Shown: in pieces, positions 16,899 to 25,785 of the stretch
Layout of the letters: each line of letters begins with the position of its first letter
How positions within the stretch are numbered: the first letter of the stretch is position 1
DNA from: an uncultured Lachnospiraceae bacterium
GTDB taxonomy: Bacteria > Bacillota > Clostridia > Lachnospirales > Lachnospiraceae
Assembly: GCA_902799015.1 (NCBI GenBank)
Contig: CADBZI010000006.1
Location: 1 to 57,776 of the forward strand
DNA: 57,776 bases
Direction of reading: 5' to 3'
The notes under the pieces: model-generated
Databases searched by the model: none
What the model saw: the letters and a program-made list of their open reading frames with translations, nothing else
Told to the model about the DNA's origin: nothing
Program-made: the position numbers and the translations under genes

Positions 16899-17993
16899 AT
16901 GAAGAATAGGATACAAAAAATCAAAGAGTTTCTGTTTCCGGGAAAGCTTATCGGATTCCGGATTGATTTCGAGCGCGAAAACGGCAAAGCGCTTTGCTTT
17001 TTGCTGATTTCCGGTATGGTGATCAGCCTTTGCAGCTTATTGTACAGTCTGATGAAGGGCGTGGCTTTCCCAACCGGTGCGCACCCGCTGGAATATGTTC
17101 TGTTCTTCAGTGTATCTGTCGCGCTGCTGATCGGCTACAAAAAAGAAATGATCCGGAGCGGTACCTTTACACTGTACGTCTGGATCTGTCTGCTCCTGAC
17201 CTGGAGCCTGTTCATGACGATTGGTGAGCCAAGGGAATATCCTTCCTACCTGTTCTTTTTCTTCATTCTGGTTCTGCCCCTGCTGATTCGTGATGCGTGG
17301 GGAAAGATTCTGATCCTGACCCTTGTCTTTTCCGCCGCCTTTATTCTTGTGGATTACTTCGCCAAGGATAGTCCTCATTTTCCCCTGGACATGGTGTATC
17401 TGGCTGCCTGTGTCTGTGCGGCACTGTACCTGTCCCAGCGGATGATCCATGAACGTATCAGCTTCATGGAAACCAGCTTCACCGCAACGAAGAAGGCGGA
17501 TCATGATATGCTGACCGGCATCTACAACCGCCGCGGGGGTGAGCATCTGATCAGCAATTATGTCGCAAACGGCATCACCGGTGCATTTATGCTGGTTGAC
17601 ATTGACGACTTCAAACACATCAATGATCATTACGGACACGCCGCCGGCGATGAAACACTGAAGGCCATTGCGCTTGCATTGCAGAATAGTTTCCGTGAAA
17701 CAGATGTCGTGATGCGAATGGGCGGAGATGAATTCATCGTATACGCCGTCGGCATGGCGGATCTCAATCACGTCATGGAACGTCTGGAAAAAACAAGGGC
17801 AGCGCTTCACGAGATTCATCCGGATCCGTCCGGAGGCGGCGAGCATGTAACCGCTAGTATCGGATGCGTCATCAATCTTGGTTCTTATCCCGATTATGAT
17901 TCCCTTTCAGCGGCAGCCGACAAGCTGCTGTATCTCGTGAAGGAAGAAGGGAAGGATAACTTCAAGTGCTCCGCGATTGAGTACAAAGGATGA
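16899..17993 (+). CDS. Membrane diguanylate cyclase (GGDEF domain)
   Basis: The 364-residue protein has a cytoplasmic N-terminus, about six membrane helices (residues 30-180) and a C-terminal GGDEF domain. The domain is intact: DHDMLTGIYNRRG, LVDIDDFKHINDHYGHAAGD and MGGDEF at residues 274-279, so it should make c-di-GMP from two GTP. An RxxD product-inhibition site (Arg266 to Asp269) sits five residues before GGDEF. The membrane part has no sensor domain I recognise. It starts behind AGAAGGTG and has its own promoter. Its stop lies 6 nt from the convergent permease gene. An EAL phosphodiesterase is encoded near 49 kb in the window. Confidence 0.93.
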   Translation: MKNRIQKIKEFLFPGKLIGFRIDFERENGKALCFLLISGMVISLCSLLYSLMKGVAFPTGAHPLEYVLFFSVSVALLIGYKKEMIRSGTFTLYVWICLLLTWSLFMTIGEPREYPSYLFFFFILVLPLLIRDAWGKILILTLVFSAAFILVDYFAKDSPHFPLDMVYLAACVCAALYLSQRMIHERISFMETSFTATKKADHDMLTGIYNRRGGEHLISNYVANGITGAFMLVDIDDFKHINDHYGHAAGDETLKAIALALQNSFRETDVVMRMGGDEFIVYAVGMADLNHVMERLEKTRAALHEIHPDPSGGGEHVTASIGCVINLGSYPDYDSLSAAADKLLYLVKEEGKDNFKCSAIEYKG

Positions 17994-17999
17994 TCCGGT

Positions 18000-19268
18000 T
18001 TAATGCCACACAAACCAGATGAACAGATATCCGCACATCACTGCCGTCAGCGTAAACGGCACGCCGATCTTCATGAAGTCCCCGAAGCTGGTTTCATAGC
18101 CCTCCTTTTTCAGAAGGCCTGTCGCTGTGATGTTTGCCGACGCTCCGACCGGTGTCAGGTTTCCGCCCAGCGTCGCTCCTGTCAGAAGTCCGAAGTAAAG
18201 CAGATAAGGGCTTACGCCCAGGGCTGCGGTGATGCTTCTGATCACCGGCAGCATGGTTGCGACATACGGGATATTATCGATAAATGCAGATGCCGCAACG
18301 GATACCCAGACAATGATCGTGTAGAGCAGGAACATGTTTTTCCCGCCCACAGAGGCAATCGCATGCGCCACATCGTCGATCACTCCCACCTCCGTGATTC
18401 CCTGAATGACAAGAAACAGTCCGAACAGGAGCAGCAGCGTCTCATAGTCAACCGCTTTGACGGCAGCGACCGCTCCTTCTTTTTTATGCGTCTTGACTGC
18501 GTCCCGGATCATCGCGACGACTGCCAGAGAACAGCAGATGAGACCGTTTGTAATCTCCGGCTTATTCTGAATAAATGACACACTGATCAGAAGCACCACC
18601 AGCAGGAGCAGCAGAATGGTCGGTACCTTATCCTTCACCTCTGTATGCCCTTCCGCCTGTACCGTTTGATTGAACTTGCGGAATAGAAGCATCATCACCG
18701 GAATCGTCATCAAAGCGCCCAGTTCCACCGCAAAGAACATTCCCGGTCTCCCCTCCATCCAGAAGAACGACATAAAGTCCATCTTTGCGTAAGCGCCAAG
18801 CATGATCGATGTCGTGTCGCCGACAAGCGTTGCGGCGCCCTGCAGATTGGAGGATACCGCGATCGAGAGAATCATGGGAACAGGCGAGATCTTCAGCTTC
18901 TTGCAGATCGCAATCCCGACAGGGGCGACCATCAGAACCGTAGCGACATTGTCCATGAACGCGGAAATAAACCCGGAAAACAGGGACATCAGAATGATCA
19001 GCCACATGACCGTGCTTGCCTTGTCCATCAGAAGCTCCGCGATCAGATTCGGCATCTTCGAGCGAATGAAAAACTCCACCAGAACCATCGTGCCGGCGAT
19101 CATCATCAGCACATTCCAGTTGATCGAGCCTGCGACAGACGACAGCGGAAGAATCCCCGTTACAAGGAAGATCGCCGCCGCGGCGAAAACAATCCAGATA
19201 CGCTTCTTCAAAAAGAGCGTCATCAGGACATACATTGCGATGAATACGATAATAGCTATAATCTTCAT
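18000..19268 (-). CDS. ArsB/NhaD/SLC13-type ion permease
   Basis: The 422-residue protein has about eleven hydrophobic segments. Two family-like re-entrant regions are seen: FISAFMDNVATVLMVAPVGIAI (about residue 97) and ASAFIDNIPYVATMLPVI in the second half, each with the Asp-Asn pair of the ion transporter superfamily. GGNLTPVGASANITATGL near the C-terminus is also characteristic. Such proteins move arsenite, sodium, dicarboxylates or other anions. The substrate is not evident from the sequence, and no arsR or arsC lies nearby. The ribosome binding site is weak. The gene ends against the convergent diguanylate cyclase gene. Confidence 0.85.
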   Translation of the reverse strand: MKIIAIIVFIAMYVLMTLFLKKRIWIVFAAAAIFLVTGILPLSSVAGSINWNVLMMIAGTMVLVEFFIRSKMPNLIAELLMDKASTVMWLIILMSLFSGFISAFMDNVATVLMVAPVGIAICKKLKISPVPMILSIAVSSNLQGAATLVGDTTSIMLGAYAKMDFMSFFWMEGRPGMFFAVELGALMTIPVMMLLFRKFNQTVQAEGHTEVKDKVPTILLLLLVVLLISVSFIQNKPEITNGLICCSLAVVAMIRDAVKTHKKEGAVAAVKAVDYETLLLLFGLFLVIQGITEVGVIDDVAHAIASVGGKNMFLLYTIIVWVSVAASAFIDNIPYVATMLPVIRSITAALGVSPYLLYFGLLTGATLGGNLTPVGASANITATGLLKKEGYETSFGDFMKIGVPFTLTAVMCGYLFIWFVWH

Positions 19269-19303
19269 GTCATTCTTTCTTGCTTGATATCTATGCTGTG
19301 TGC

Positions 19304-20293
19304 TTAGCCCTGTCTTGCGGCAAGCTGGTTCTGCATCTGTCCGATCAGCTCGTCATCAATGATTCCGTCCGCCGGGTCATACCCGTACATGGTCTGGAAG
19401 CGTTCGATACAGCTCGCCGTCTGCCTTCCCGCGATCCCGTCCGGTGTTCCGCACAGGAATCCGAGACTGTTCAGCAGCTCCTGCACCTGCATCACCTTCG
19501 CCGGGTCAACAGAGGCATTTCTTGTCTCCTCACTGCTCATCTCGTCCATCCGGGCAACCGCATTTTTCAGGTTCTGATATTCGTCCGCCAGATCCAGTCC
19601 GTAGAACTCGCACAATTCTACCAGAGCATACGCCCGGTTGTAATAGCCTGCGGTGTAAAGACGATTCGCCTCATCCGCATCGCCCTGTGTGTTCCAGATC
19701 TCCTCCGCCTGAAATTGCTTCTCGAGTCCCAGACAGTACTCCGAGCAAAGGTACAGGACATTCAGGTCATCAAACTGTGCGGCGTGGTAGCTGTCATAAA
19801 ACGGCCGTTCCACCTGCGCACAGGCGAACCGGAAGTTCCACATGTCCGCCTCACTCATGGCATTGACTTCTTCGTTCGTGTGCGTACGGGCACTCTCCTG
19901 CCTTGCATTGAAGGATGCCGCCAGATCAGCGAGAAATGCTTCTGTGCTTTTGATCTGTGCGGACTGTGCCTGCGCCGCAGCTGCGGACGGATCCGAAACA
20001 GCTCCGGAATCCGAACTGCCTGCCGAATCCGAACTGGGCGCGGAATCCGATGAGGCGGCTGCATCTCCATTCGCCCCGGTTCCGGCAGGTGCCGTTCCCT
20101 GCAGCGAAGCCAGCTGCTCTTTCAATGCCTGATTCTCTGATTCCAGCTGATGATAGGCCTGCTCCTGCTGCGCATCCGTCAGGTCATCCCAGTCCACGGT
20201 AACCGCGCCAGCCGGCATGGCCGCGCTGACCATCAGACTCCCTGCCAGAAGAATCGCCGCAAACCTGCTTACAGCCCTCTTCTTTCTTCTCAT
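19304..20293 (-). CDS. Secreted protein with C-terminal peptidoglycan-binding domain
   Basis: The 329-residue protein has a signal peptide (basic MRRKKRAVSRF, hydrophobic core, cleavage likely after AMPAGA near residue 30). A short coiled coil (about 42-65) and a Ser/Asp/Ala-rich linker follow. The middle (about 125-265) is helical and rich in Tyr and Cys, without a known family. The last 65 residues match PG_binding_1 (KVMQVQELLNSLGFLCGTPD, IAGRQTASCIERFQTMYGYDP), so the protein likely attaches to the cell wall. No catalytic domain is seen. The ATG is behind GGGGAG. It lies 35 nt upstream of the permease gene. Confidence 0.82.
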   Translation of the reverse strand: MRRKKRAVSRFAAILLAGSLMVSAAMPAGAVTVDWDDLTDAQQEQAYHQLESENQALKEQLASLQGTAPAGTGANGDAAASSDSAPSSDSAGSSDSGAVSDPSAAAAQAQSAQIKSTEAFLADLAASFNARQESARTHTNEEVNAMSEADMWNFRFACAQVERPFYDSYHAAQFDDLNVLYLCSEYCLGLEKQFQAEEIWNTQGDADEANRLYTAGYYNRAYALVELCEFYGLDLADEYQNLKNAVARMDEMSSEETRNASVDPAKVMQVQELLNSLGFLCGTPDGIAGRQTASCIERFQTMYGYDPADGIIDDELIGQMQNQLAARQG

Positions 20294-20358
20294 CTGCTTC
20301 TCCCCTTATCGTGCTCCCCTGATTCCTCCTGTCAGCGCTCAGTGCCCCTTATATTCTC

Positions 20359-21114
20359 TTACACCTGCGCAAACTGCTTTTCATATTCCGCTCTCACACG
20401 CGCTGCCTTGTCCGGGTAGTTCGTGATGATCGCGTTGACTCCTGCCCTGCACATCTGCCGCATCAGATCCTCACGGTTGATTGTCCAGACATTCAGATCA
20501 ATCTGATGCTTTCGGCAGTCCTCCAAAAAGTTCGGATACTGCAGACAACGCCAGGAGGGATGCAGCGCGTCCACTCCAAGCTTCGCCGCGTACGCAGGTA
20601 CATCGACGAATCCCTCCGAATACAGAAGCCCTGTCTCCGCTTCCGGATCAAGCTTTTTGATGTGCAGGATCGAATAGTGATTGAAGGAGGAGTAGATCAC
20701 ACGCTTCTCCATCCCCATCGCATGTACCAGTCCGACGGTCTTCTCTTCGATCCCGGGATAGAAGAACACACCCGTCTTCAGCTCGATGTTCACCGTCATG
20801 TTTGTCTTGTCCCGGATGTAAAGAAGCACTTCCTGAAGCGTCGGAATGTCTGCGTGAAAATGCTCCGGCTTTGTTCTGTTGTAGTTGAAGCCGCGCAGCT
20901 GCTTCATCGTATAGTCCCGGACCAGGCCTTTTCCGTTGGAGGTCCGGTCGATCTTTTCATCGTGAATGACCACGATCTCGCCGTCCTTCGACAGCTGGAC
21001 ATCCAGTTCAATCCCGTCCGCGCCATACTGATGCGCGAGAATGTAGGCTTCCATGGTGTTCTCAGGCGCGTAGCCGGAAGCCCCCCGGTGCGCCCAGATC
21101 TTGATTCTGTGCAT
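20359..21114 (-). CDS. Glycerophosphodiester phosphodiesterase
   Basis: This GDPD-family enzyme of 251 residues hydrolyses glycerophosphodiesters to glycerol 3-phosphate and an alcohol. The catalytic and metal motifs are IWAHRGASGYAPENTMEA near the start, GADGIELDVQLSKDGEIVV, IHDEKIDRTSNGKG, and later VNIELK, YSSFNH and LNVWTIN. There is no signal peptide, so it is cytoplasmic. The ATG at 21114 gives the family N-terminus; the longer frame upstream runs through tandem repeats and is rejected. It follows deoC on the same strand and may be read from the udp operon. Confidence 0.92.
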   Translation of the reverse strand: MHRIKIWAHRGASGYAPENTMEAYILAHQYGADGIELDVQLSKDGEIVVIHDEKIDRTSNGKGLVRDYTMKQLRGFNYNRTKPEHFHADIPTLQEVLLYIRDKTNMTVNIELKTGVFFYPGIEEKTVGLVHAMGMEKRVIYSSFNHYSILHIKKLDPEAETGLLYSEGFVDVPAYAAKLGVDALHPSWRCLQYPNFLEDCRKHQIDLNVWTINREDLMRQMCRAGVNAIITNYPDKAARVRAEYEKQFAQV

Positions 21115-21132
21115 ATGACAAACGTCCTCACA

Positions 21133-21228
21133 TGATCCGGCAGCAAGCATACCGCCCGGTCTTCTGATCCGGCAGCAATCGCGCTGCACAGTCTTCTGAT
21201 CCGGCAGCAAATGTGCTGCTTTACTTTC
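21133..21228. repeat. Three tandem 32-bp repeats between deoC and the GDPD gene
   Basis: TGATCCGGCAGCAA starts at 21133, 21165 and 21197, exactly 32 bp apart. The 18 bp between copies are less conserved but mostly end TCTTC or TTTC. The array fills the gap between the deoC stop and the glycerophosphodiesterase start. An eleven-base piece of the motif recurs at 27184, beside palindromic repeat copy B. Confidence 0.75.
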
Positions 21229-21870
21229 TTACCCCAGCAGGGCAACTCCGTTGCTCGCGCCGATCCGGTCCGCTCCCGCCGCGATCAGTTCCTGCGCCTG
21301 CTCCGGTGTATGGATGCCGCCGGAGGCCTTCACCTGCAGGCGGCCGTCAACCGTCTTCTTCATCAGCGCGACATCGTGCACATTTGCACCTCCTGTCGAG
21401 AATCCGGTAGAGGTCTTGACAAATGCGGCGCCGGCGCTTTCACTCAGGCTGCAGGCCCGTACCTTCTCTTCATCCGTGAGCAGACAGGTCTCGATGATCA
21501 CCTTCACGATCGCAGGCTTCGCCGCCTCCACGACCGCGGAGATATCCTCCTCCACATACAGGTCATTGCCTTCTTTCAGGGCGCCGACATTGATCACCAT
21601 GTCAATCTCGGAAGCACCGTCCTTCACAGCGCATTTTGCTTCATATGCCTTGGCGGCAGTGGACATCGCGCCGAGCGGAAATCCGACGACACAGCAGGTC
21701 TTCACATCCGTGCCCCTCAGCTGACGTGTCACAAGCTTCGCGTAGCAGCTGTTGACGCACACGGAAGCAAAGCCGTACTGCTTCGCCTCGGCACAGATCC
21801 TTATGATATCCGCCTGTGTCGCGGAAGCCTTCAACAATGTATGATCGATCTTTTTCGATATGTTTTCCAT
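21229..21870 (-). CDS. deoC: Deoxyribose-phosphate aldolase
   Basis: The 213-residue class I aldolase splits 2-deoxyribose 5-phosphate to glyceraldehyde 3-phosphate and acetaldehyde. Motifs are [11 protein letters not shown] at the start, [35 protein letters not shown] and [13 protein letters not shown] with the Schiff-base Lys. I chose the ATG at 21870, with GAGG eight nt upstream, over an ATG six nt earlier that overlaps the cdd stop. The gene follows udp and cdd, so a salvage operon feeding deoxyribose carbon to glycolysis is likely. Confidence 0.94.
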   Translation of the reverse strand: MENISKKIDHTLLKASATQADIIRICAEAKQYGFASVCVNSCYAKLVTRQLRGTDVKTCCVVGFPLGAMSTAAKAYEAKCAVKDGASEIDMVINVGALKEGNDLYVEEDISAVVEAAKPAIVKVIIETCLLTDEEKVRACSLSESAGAAFVKTSTGFSTGGANVHDVALMKKTVDGRLQVKASGGIHTPEQAQELIAAGADRIGASNGVALLG

Positions 21871-21872
21871 GG

Positions 21873-22325
21873 TCATTTCCTCAGATAGGCCGGTGTAAAA
21901 CGCTTCGGCATCAGTTCATCCAGTGTGTAGGTCTCATAGTCCTGCGGGGTCTTCGCCAGATAGATCCGAAAATCTCCGCTGCAGAATTCCCCCATCACCT
22001 GCCGGCACACCCCGCACGGCGGACAGTACTGAAACACCCCGTCCTCCGCACAGCCGCAGATCACAATTGCAGTAAATTCATGCGCGCCTTCGGAGACCGC
22101 CTTGGCAAAGGCCGTCCGCTCCGCGCAGGTGCAGGCCGGATACGACGCATTCTCCACATTGCAGCCTGTGAAGATCCGTCCGTCCCGCGCAAGGAGTGCC
22201 GCTCCTACATGAAAGCCGGAATACGGCACATAGCTTCTTTTGCACATATCCGCTGCCATGACACACATCTTCCCGATGGTTTCCCGGTCAGGTTCCGCGC
22301 TTTGGTTCCTTGTATCCATGCTCAT
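21873..22325 (-). CDS. cdd: Cytidine deaminase
   Basis: The 150-residue zinc enzyme converts cytidine and deoxycytidine to uridines. Motifs are [35 protein letters not shown] (Cys ligand and the catalytic Glu) and [14 protein letters not shown] (the two other zinc cysteines), which is the tetrameric, Firmicutes-type arrangement. The start at 22325 has AGAGGAAAAGAG upstream; the longer open frame upstream overlaps udp. It sits 11 nt after udp and 2 nt before deoC. Confidence 0.94.
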   Translation of the reverse strand: MSMDTRNQSAEPDRETIGKMCVMAADMCKRSYVPYSGFHVGAALLARDGRIFTGCNVENASYPACTCAERTAFAKAVSEGAHEFTAIVICGCAEDGVFQYCPPCGVCRQVMGEFCSGDFRIYLAKTPQDYETYTLDELMPKRFTPAYLRK

Positions 22326-22336
22326 CTCTTTTCCTC

Positions 22337-23116
22337 TCAGTCTGCCCGGTCTTTCTGAATCAGCAGGCGGATCGCTTCCACAGCCGTCCGGATCGCCATC
22401 GAGGTATCGTGCACCTGCTCGTTGGAAAGTCCTGCCTTGGCTCTTTCCTGGTTCGCGATCGCCAGCAGAACGGTACCGCAGCGCACCTTCAGGCAGGAGG
22501 CCACGATGAACAGCGCAGCCGACTCCATCTCCGAAGCCATGCAGCCGCATTTTACCCAGGCATCCCACTTATTGAGCAGGTCATATCCGACCGGCTTCAC
22601 CTCCGGCTCATGCTGCCCGTAGAAGGAATCCTTGCACTGCACAACGCCCAGATGCGCCTTGCATCCCAGCTGAGCAGCCGCATCCTTCATGGCGGTGACT
22701 ACCTCATAATCCGCAACCGCCGGATATTCGATCGGCGCGTACTCCTTGCTGGTTCCCTCCGCCCGGATCGCTCCGGTTGCGATCACGAGATCTCCGCCGC
22801 AGACGTCAAGCTGCATGCCTCCGCAGGTACCCACTCTCAAAAATGTATCCGCTCCGCAGCGTTTCAGCTCTTCCATCGCGATCGCCGCGGACGGGCCGCC
22901 GATTCCGGTCGATGTCACCGATACCTTCACACCATCGAGGGTTCCCGTATACGTGACATACTCGCGGTTGTCCGCGACCAGTACCGGGTTGTCAAAGTAC
23001 TGTGCGATCTTCTCGCAGCGCTTCGGATCTCCCGGCAGGATGACATATCTTCCCACCTCGCCAGGTGCAACCTGAATGTGATACAGCTTACCGGTTCCTT
23101 CCGAGTAATCTATCAT
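22337..23116 (-). CDS. udp: Uridine phosphorylase
   Basis: The 259-residue PNP/UDP-family enzyme cleaves uridine to uracil and ribose 1-phosphate. It shows [53 protein letters not shown] and the [15 protein letters not shown] nucleoside-binding motif. The ATG follows GGAGGGACAGGAC. It is the first gene of udp-cdd-deoC. The 160 bp upstream (23117-23277) contain no convincing promoter or operator that I could identify. Confidence 0.92.
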   Translation of the reverse strand: MIDYSEGTGKLYHIQVAPGEVGRYVILPGDPKRCEKIAQYFDNPVLVADNREYVTYTGTLDGVKVSVTSTGIGGPSAAIAMEELKRCGADTFLRVGTCGGMQLDVCGGDLVIATGAIRAEGTSKEYAPIEYPAVADYEVVTAMKDAAAQLGCKAHLGVVQCKDSFYGQHEPEVKPVGYDLLNKWDAWVKCGCMASEMESAALFIVASCLKVRCGTVLLAIANQERAKAGLSNEQVHDTSMAIRTAVEAIRLLIQKDRAD

Positions 23117-23277
23117 GTCCTGTCCCTCCTGTTATGATGAAGCTTTTTCTTTCTGACGATCTTTCCAAAGGGTGATTACAGCATCGGATCCATAACGCAC
23201 AATCCGGTCTGTAACCGCTTAATAAGAACATACCACGAAACAACAAAACCGTGAACCACAACTTGTTTCAGCCAGCA

Positions 23278-25692
23278 TCAGATCACCTGCTGCACCGTCC
23301 ATTCCAGTACACGCGCGCGCATCTCCTCCACATCCAGGACACCGAACGCGAATCCGCGCCGGACCAGCTCCGCACTGAGGATGTCATCATACTTATCGAA
23401 AACCGGAACCTCCTTCGGGTAGAGAAGCTCCATCGGGTCCACCCCGGCGCGTGCTTCCTCCTGTGTAATCTCCACGAATTCCTTCGGGCTGACCCCCAGC
23501 GTGAACTGGATGAAGTACGGACGGACCGAGTTAAATCCTTTCAGCCCGAGCCGTTTCGCGCAGCGGATCCTGAGGAACCGCTCCAGCGCCAGGAAGGAGT
23601 AGCTGCCCAGCCACGGCGTCAGGCAGTACATATTTCCGCCCAGGCACACAAGCGGGCGGTAAGCGATACCGCTGTGGGCACTGTCCGCACGGGCTGTAAT
23701 CAGGCGGGCCTGTGCATTTTTCAGAAGGTACGGATACATCTTGTCTTCGAGCAGCACGGCGCGCATCTTCTCCAGAATCTTCGTGTGGATGTCGCCCGGC
23801 TCGTCTCCGAAGTAAGCCGGCACTCTCCCTTTTACCATATGGCAGTAGATCTGATGATGCGTGCGGTCGACCTCCTCGACCACCCATACGTGCCCGGCGA
23901 TGGCGATGCGGTCCCCGATGGGGGGCGGCTTCACGATGGTCCCGATCTCCTGCGACTCACAGCGGACGCTGTACTCTTCATTTTCCTGGAACACGGCGTA
24001 GAACTTGTAGGAGTTCGTGATCCGCTCCCCTGCGAGTCCGACGATCAGTCCGCCCTCCTCTGTCTGCTGGATGTGGTCCTTTTCGATCAGATCCTTCAAC
24101 AGGATCCGGAAGTCCTCCTTCGTAATCCGCTCAAAGGGCGCCAGCGTCAGGACCCGGGAGGCAAGCTCCGCCGGGGACATTTCCCCGCAGCCGGCCAGCG
24201 TACTCATCGTCTGGTGATACAGAAGGCTGAACGGCATGCGCCCCTTACGAGGCGGCTCCACCCAGCGCTCCTCCAGATAGAGCTGAACCAGGGCGATTCC
24301 CTGCAGCAGCTTCCATGGAACCTTGTCGGGCAGCAGATCCCGCGCCTCCGCGTGCTCCTCACGGATGACGAACCACATCTCGCAGGGTTCCCCGCGCCGG
24401 CCGGTGCGGCCCATACGCTGCAGGAACGAAGACACGGTAAAGGGTGCGTCGATCTGAAATGCCCGCTCCAGCTTTCCGATGTCAATGCCCAGCTCCAGCG
24501 TCGATGTCGTGCAGGTGGTCAGCGCGCTGTTCTCATCCCGCATGTCCTCCTCCGCCGTCTCGCGGAAAGAGACGGAAAGATTCCCGTGATGGATCAGGAA
24601 CCGGTCCGGCTCGTGATTCACCTCGCAGTACGCGCGGAGCGTGGTCGTGACCTCCTCGCATTCCTCGCGGGAATTGCTGAACACGAGGCATTTCCTGCCC
24701 CTTGTGTGTTCGAAGATATATCCGATGCCCGGATCCGCGGCCACGGGCGCCTTGTCGGTGGGCGCACTGTCTTTCCCGTCCTGAGAAATCAGGCGGACCG
24801 AAGAAGCGTCCTCGTTGGCGGCATCGGCAGAAGGTGAATCGATATTCTTCGATCTGTCCTCTGCGCCGGACATAACTTCCCGATCCTCAGGTATCGGCTT
24901 TGTCGTGCTCAGATAGCGTCCCGCTTCGGACGGCACGCCGCCCATGCGCGCAGTTTTCTCAGGGTTCTCCACAAGATCCGCAGCCTGCGGGGCTGAGTGG
25001 TAGAAATGCTCCATCGACAGTCTCCACCGCATGCCTTTTACCTGGATATCGGGAATCACCGTGCCGCGTCCGCTGCCCTGAGCCAGAAAACGCCCTGCCT
25101 CCTGCGGGTCTCCGATGGTCGCGGACAGGCCGATCCGGCGCGGGTTCACCCCGGCCATCCGGCTGAGCCTCTGAATCAGACACATACACTGGCCGCCGCG
25201 GTCCCCTCTGAGCAGAGAATGAATCTCGTCGATCACGACATAGCGCAGATCTCCGAACAGCTTCGGCACCTCTGAATGCTTGTGCATCAGCAGCGCCTCC
25301 AGGGATTCCGGCGTGATCTGCAGGATGCCGGAGGGCTTCTTCATCAGCTTCTTCTTGTGGGATGCCGACACATCTCCGTGCCAGTGCCAGACCGGGATAT
25401 CCGCCTCCTCGCACAGATCAAGCAGCCGGATAAACTGGTCGTTGATCAGTGCTTTCAAAGGCGCGATATAGATGCAGCCCACCGATGCGGGCGGATCCTC
25501 ATAGAACTCGGTCAGAATCGGAAAGAAGGCAGCCTCTGTCTTGCCGGACGCGGTGGACGCGCACAGAAGGACATTCTGCGTGGTATTGAAGATCGCGTCT
25601 CCAGCCGCGACCTGCACCGCACGCAGATTCTCCCACCGGTTCCGGTAGATAAAATCCTGTATGAACGGAGAATATCTTGAAAATATATCCAT
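23278..25692 (-). CDS. Lhr-like superfamily 2 helicase (BrxHI-type), part of a TerB-linked cassette
   Basis: The 804-residue protein has all SF2 motifs: I (ASTASGKT, residues 45-52), Ia (YIAPLKALINDQF), Ib (QITPESLEALL), II (DEIH, 155-158), III (SAT, 190-192), IV (CLVFSNSREE), V (TSTLELGIDIG) and VI (QRMGRTGRRG, 425-434). The C-terminal 370 residues fit the winged-helix and Lhr-type accessory region. A hydrophilic insertion of about 80 residues (240-322) separates the two RecA lobes. The start at 25692 follows AGGAAGCAGG. It lies 93 nt after the P-loop ATPase gene. BrxHI helicases and BrxD ATPases are neighbours in type 2 BREX, which gives the analogy; no nuclease domain is visible. Confidence 0.85.
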   Translation of the reverse strand: MDIFSRYSPFIQDFIYRNRWENLRAVQVAAGDAIFNTTQNVLLCASTASGKTEAAFFPILTEFYEDPPASVGCIYIAPLKALINDQFIRLLDLCEEADIPVWHWHGDVSASHKKKLMKKPSGILQITPESLEALLMHKHSEVPKLFGDLRYVVIDEIHSLLRGDRGGQCMCLIQRLSRMAGVNPRRIGLSATIGDPQEAGRFLAQGSGRGTVIPDIQVKGMRWRLSMEHFYHSAPQAADLVENPEKTARMGGVPSEAGRYLSTTKPIPEDREVMSGAEDRSKNIDSPSADAANEDASSVRLISQDGKDSAPTDKAPVAADPGIGYIFEHTRGRKCLVFSNSREECEEVTTTLRAYCEVNHEPDRFLIHHGNLSVSFRETAEEDMRDENSALTTCTTSTLELGIDIGKLERAFQIDAPFTVSSFLQRMGRTGRRGEPCEMWFVIREEHAEARDLLPDKVPWKLLQGIALVQLYLEERWVEPPRKGRMPFSLLYHQTMSTLAGCGEMSPAELASRVLTLAPFERITKEDFRILLKDLIEKDHIQQTEEGGLIVGLAGERITNSYKFYAVFQENEEYSVRCESQEIGTIVKPPPIGDRIAIAGHVWVVEEVDRTHHQIYCHMVKGRVPAYFGDEPGDIHTKILEKMRAVLLEDKMYPYLLKNAQARLITARADSAHSGIAYRPLVCLGGNMYCLTPWLGSYSFLALERFLRIRCAKRLGLKGFNSVRPYFIQFTLGVSPKEFVEITQEEARAGVDPMELLYPKEVPVFDKYDDILSAELVRRGFAFGVLDVEEMRARVLEWTVQQVI

Positions 25693-25785
25693 CTGCCTGC
25701 TTCCTGTTTCCCGGATCTTCCGTAACTCTTTGCTCTCTCCACTCGCAAGCTGGCATATCGCGCGCGGTGCGCGCTTCCACAATCC

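Noticed and set aside
23251..24837. A 528-residue open frame on the plus strand
   Set aside because: It is antisense to the Lhr-like helicase, has no recognisable motif and no ribosome binding site.
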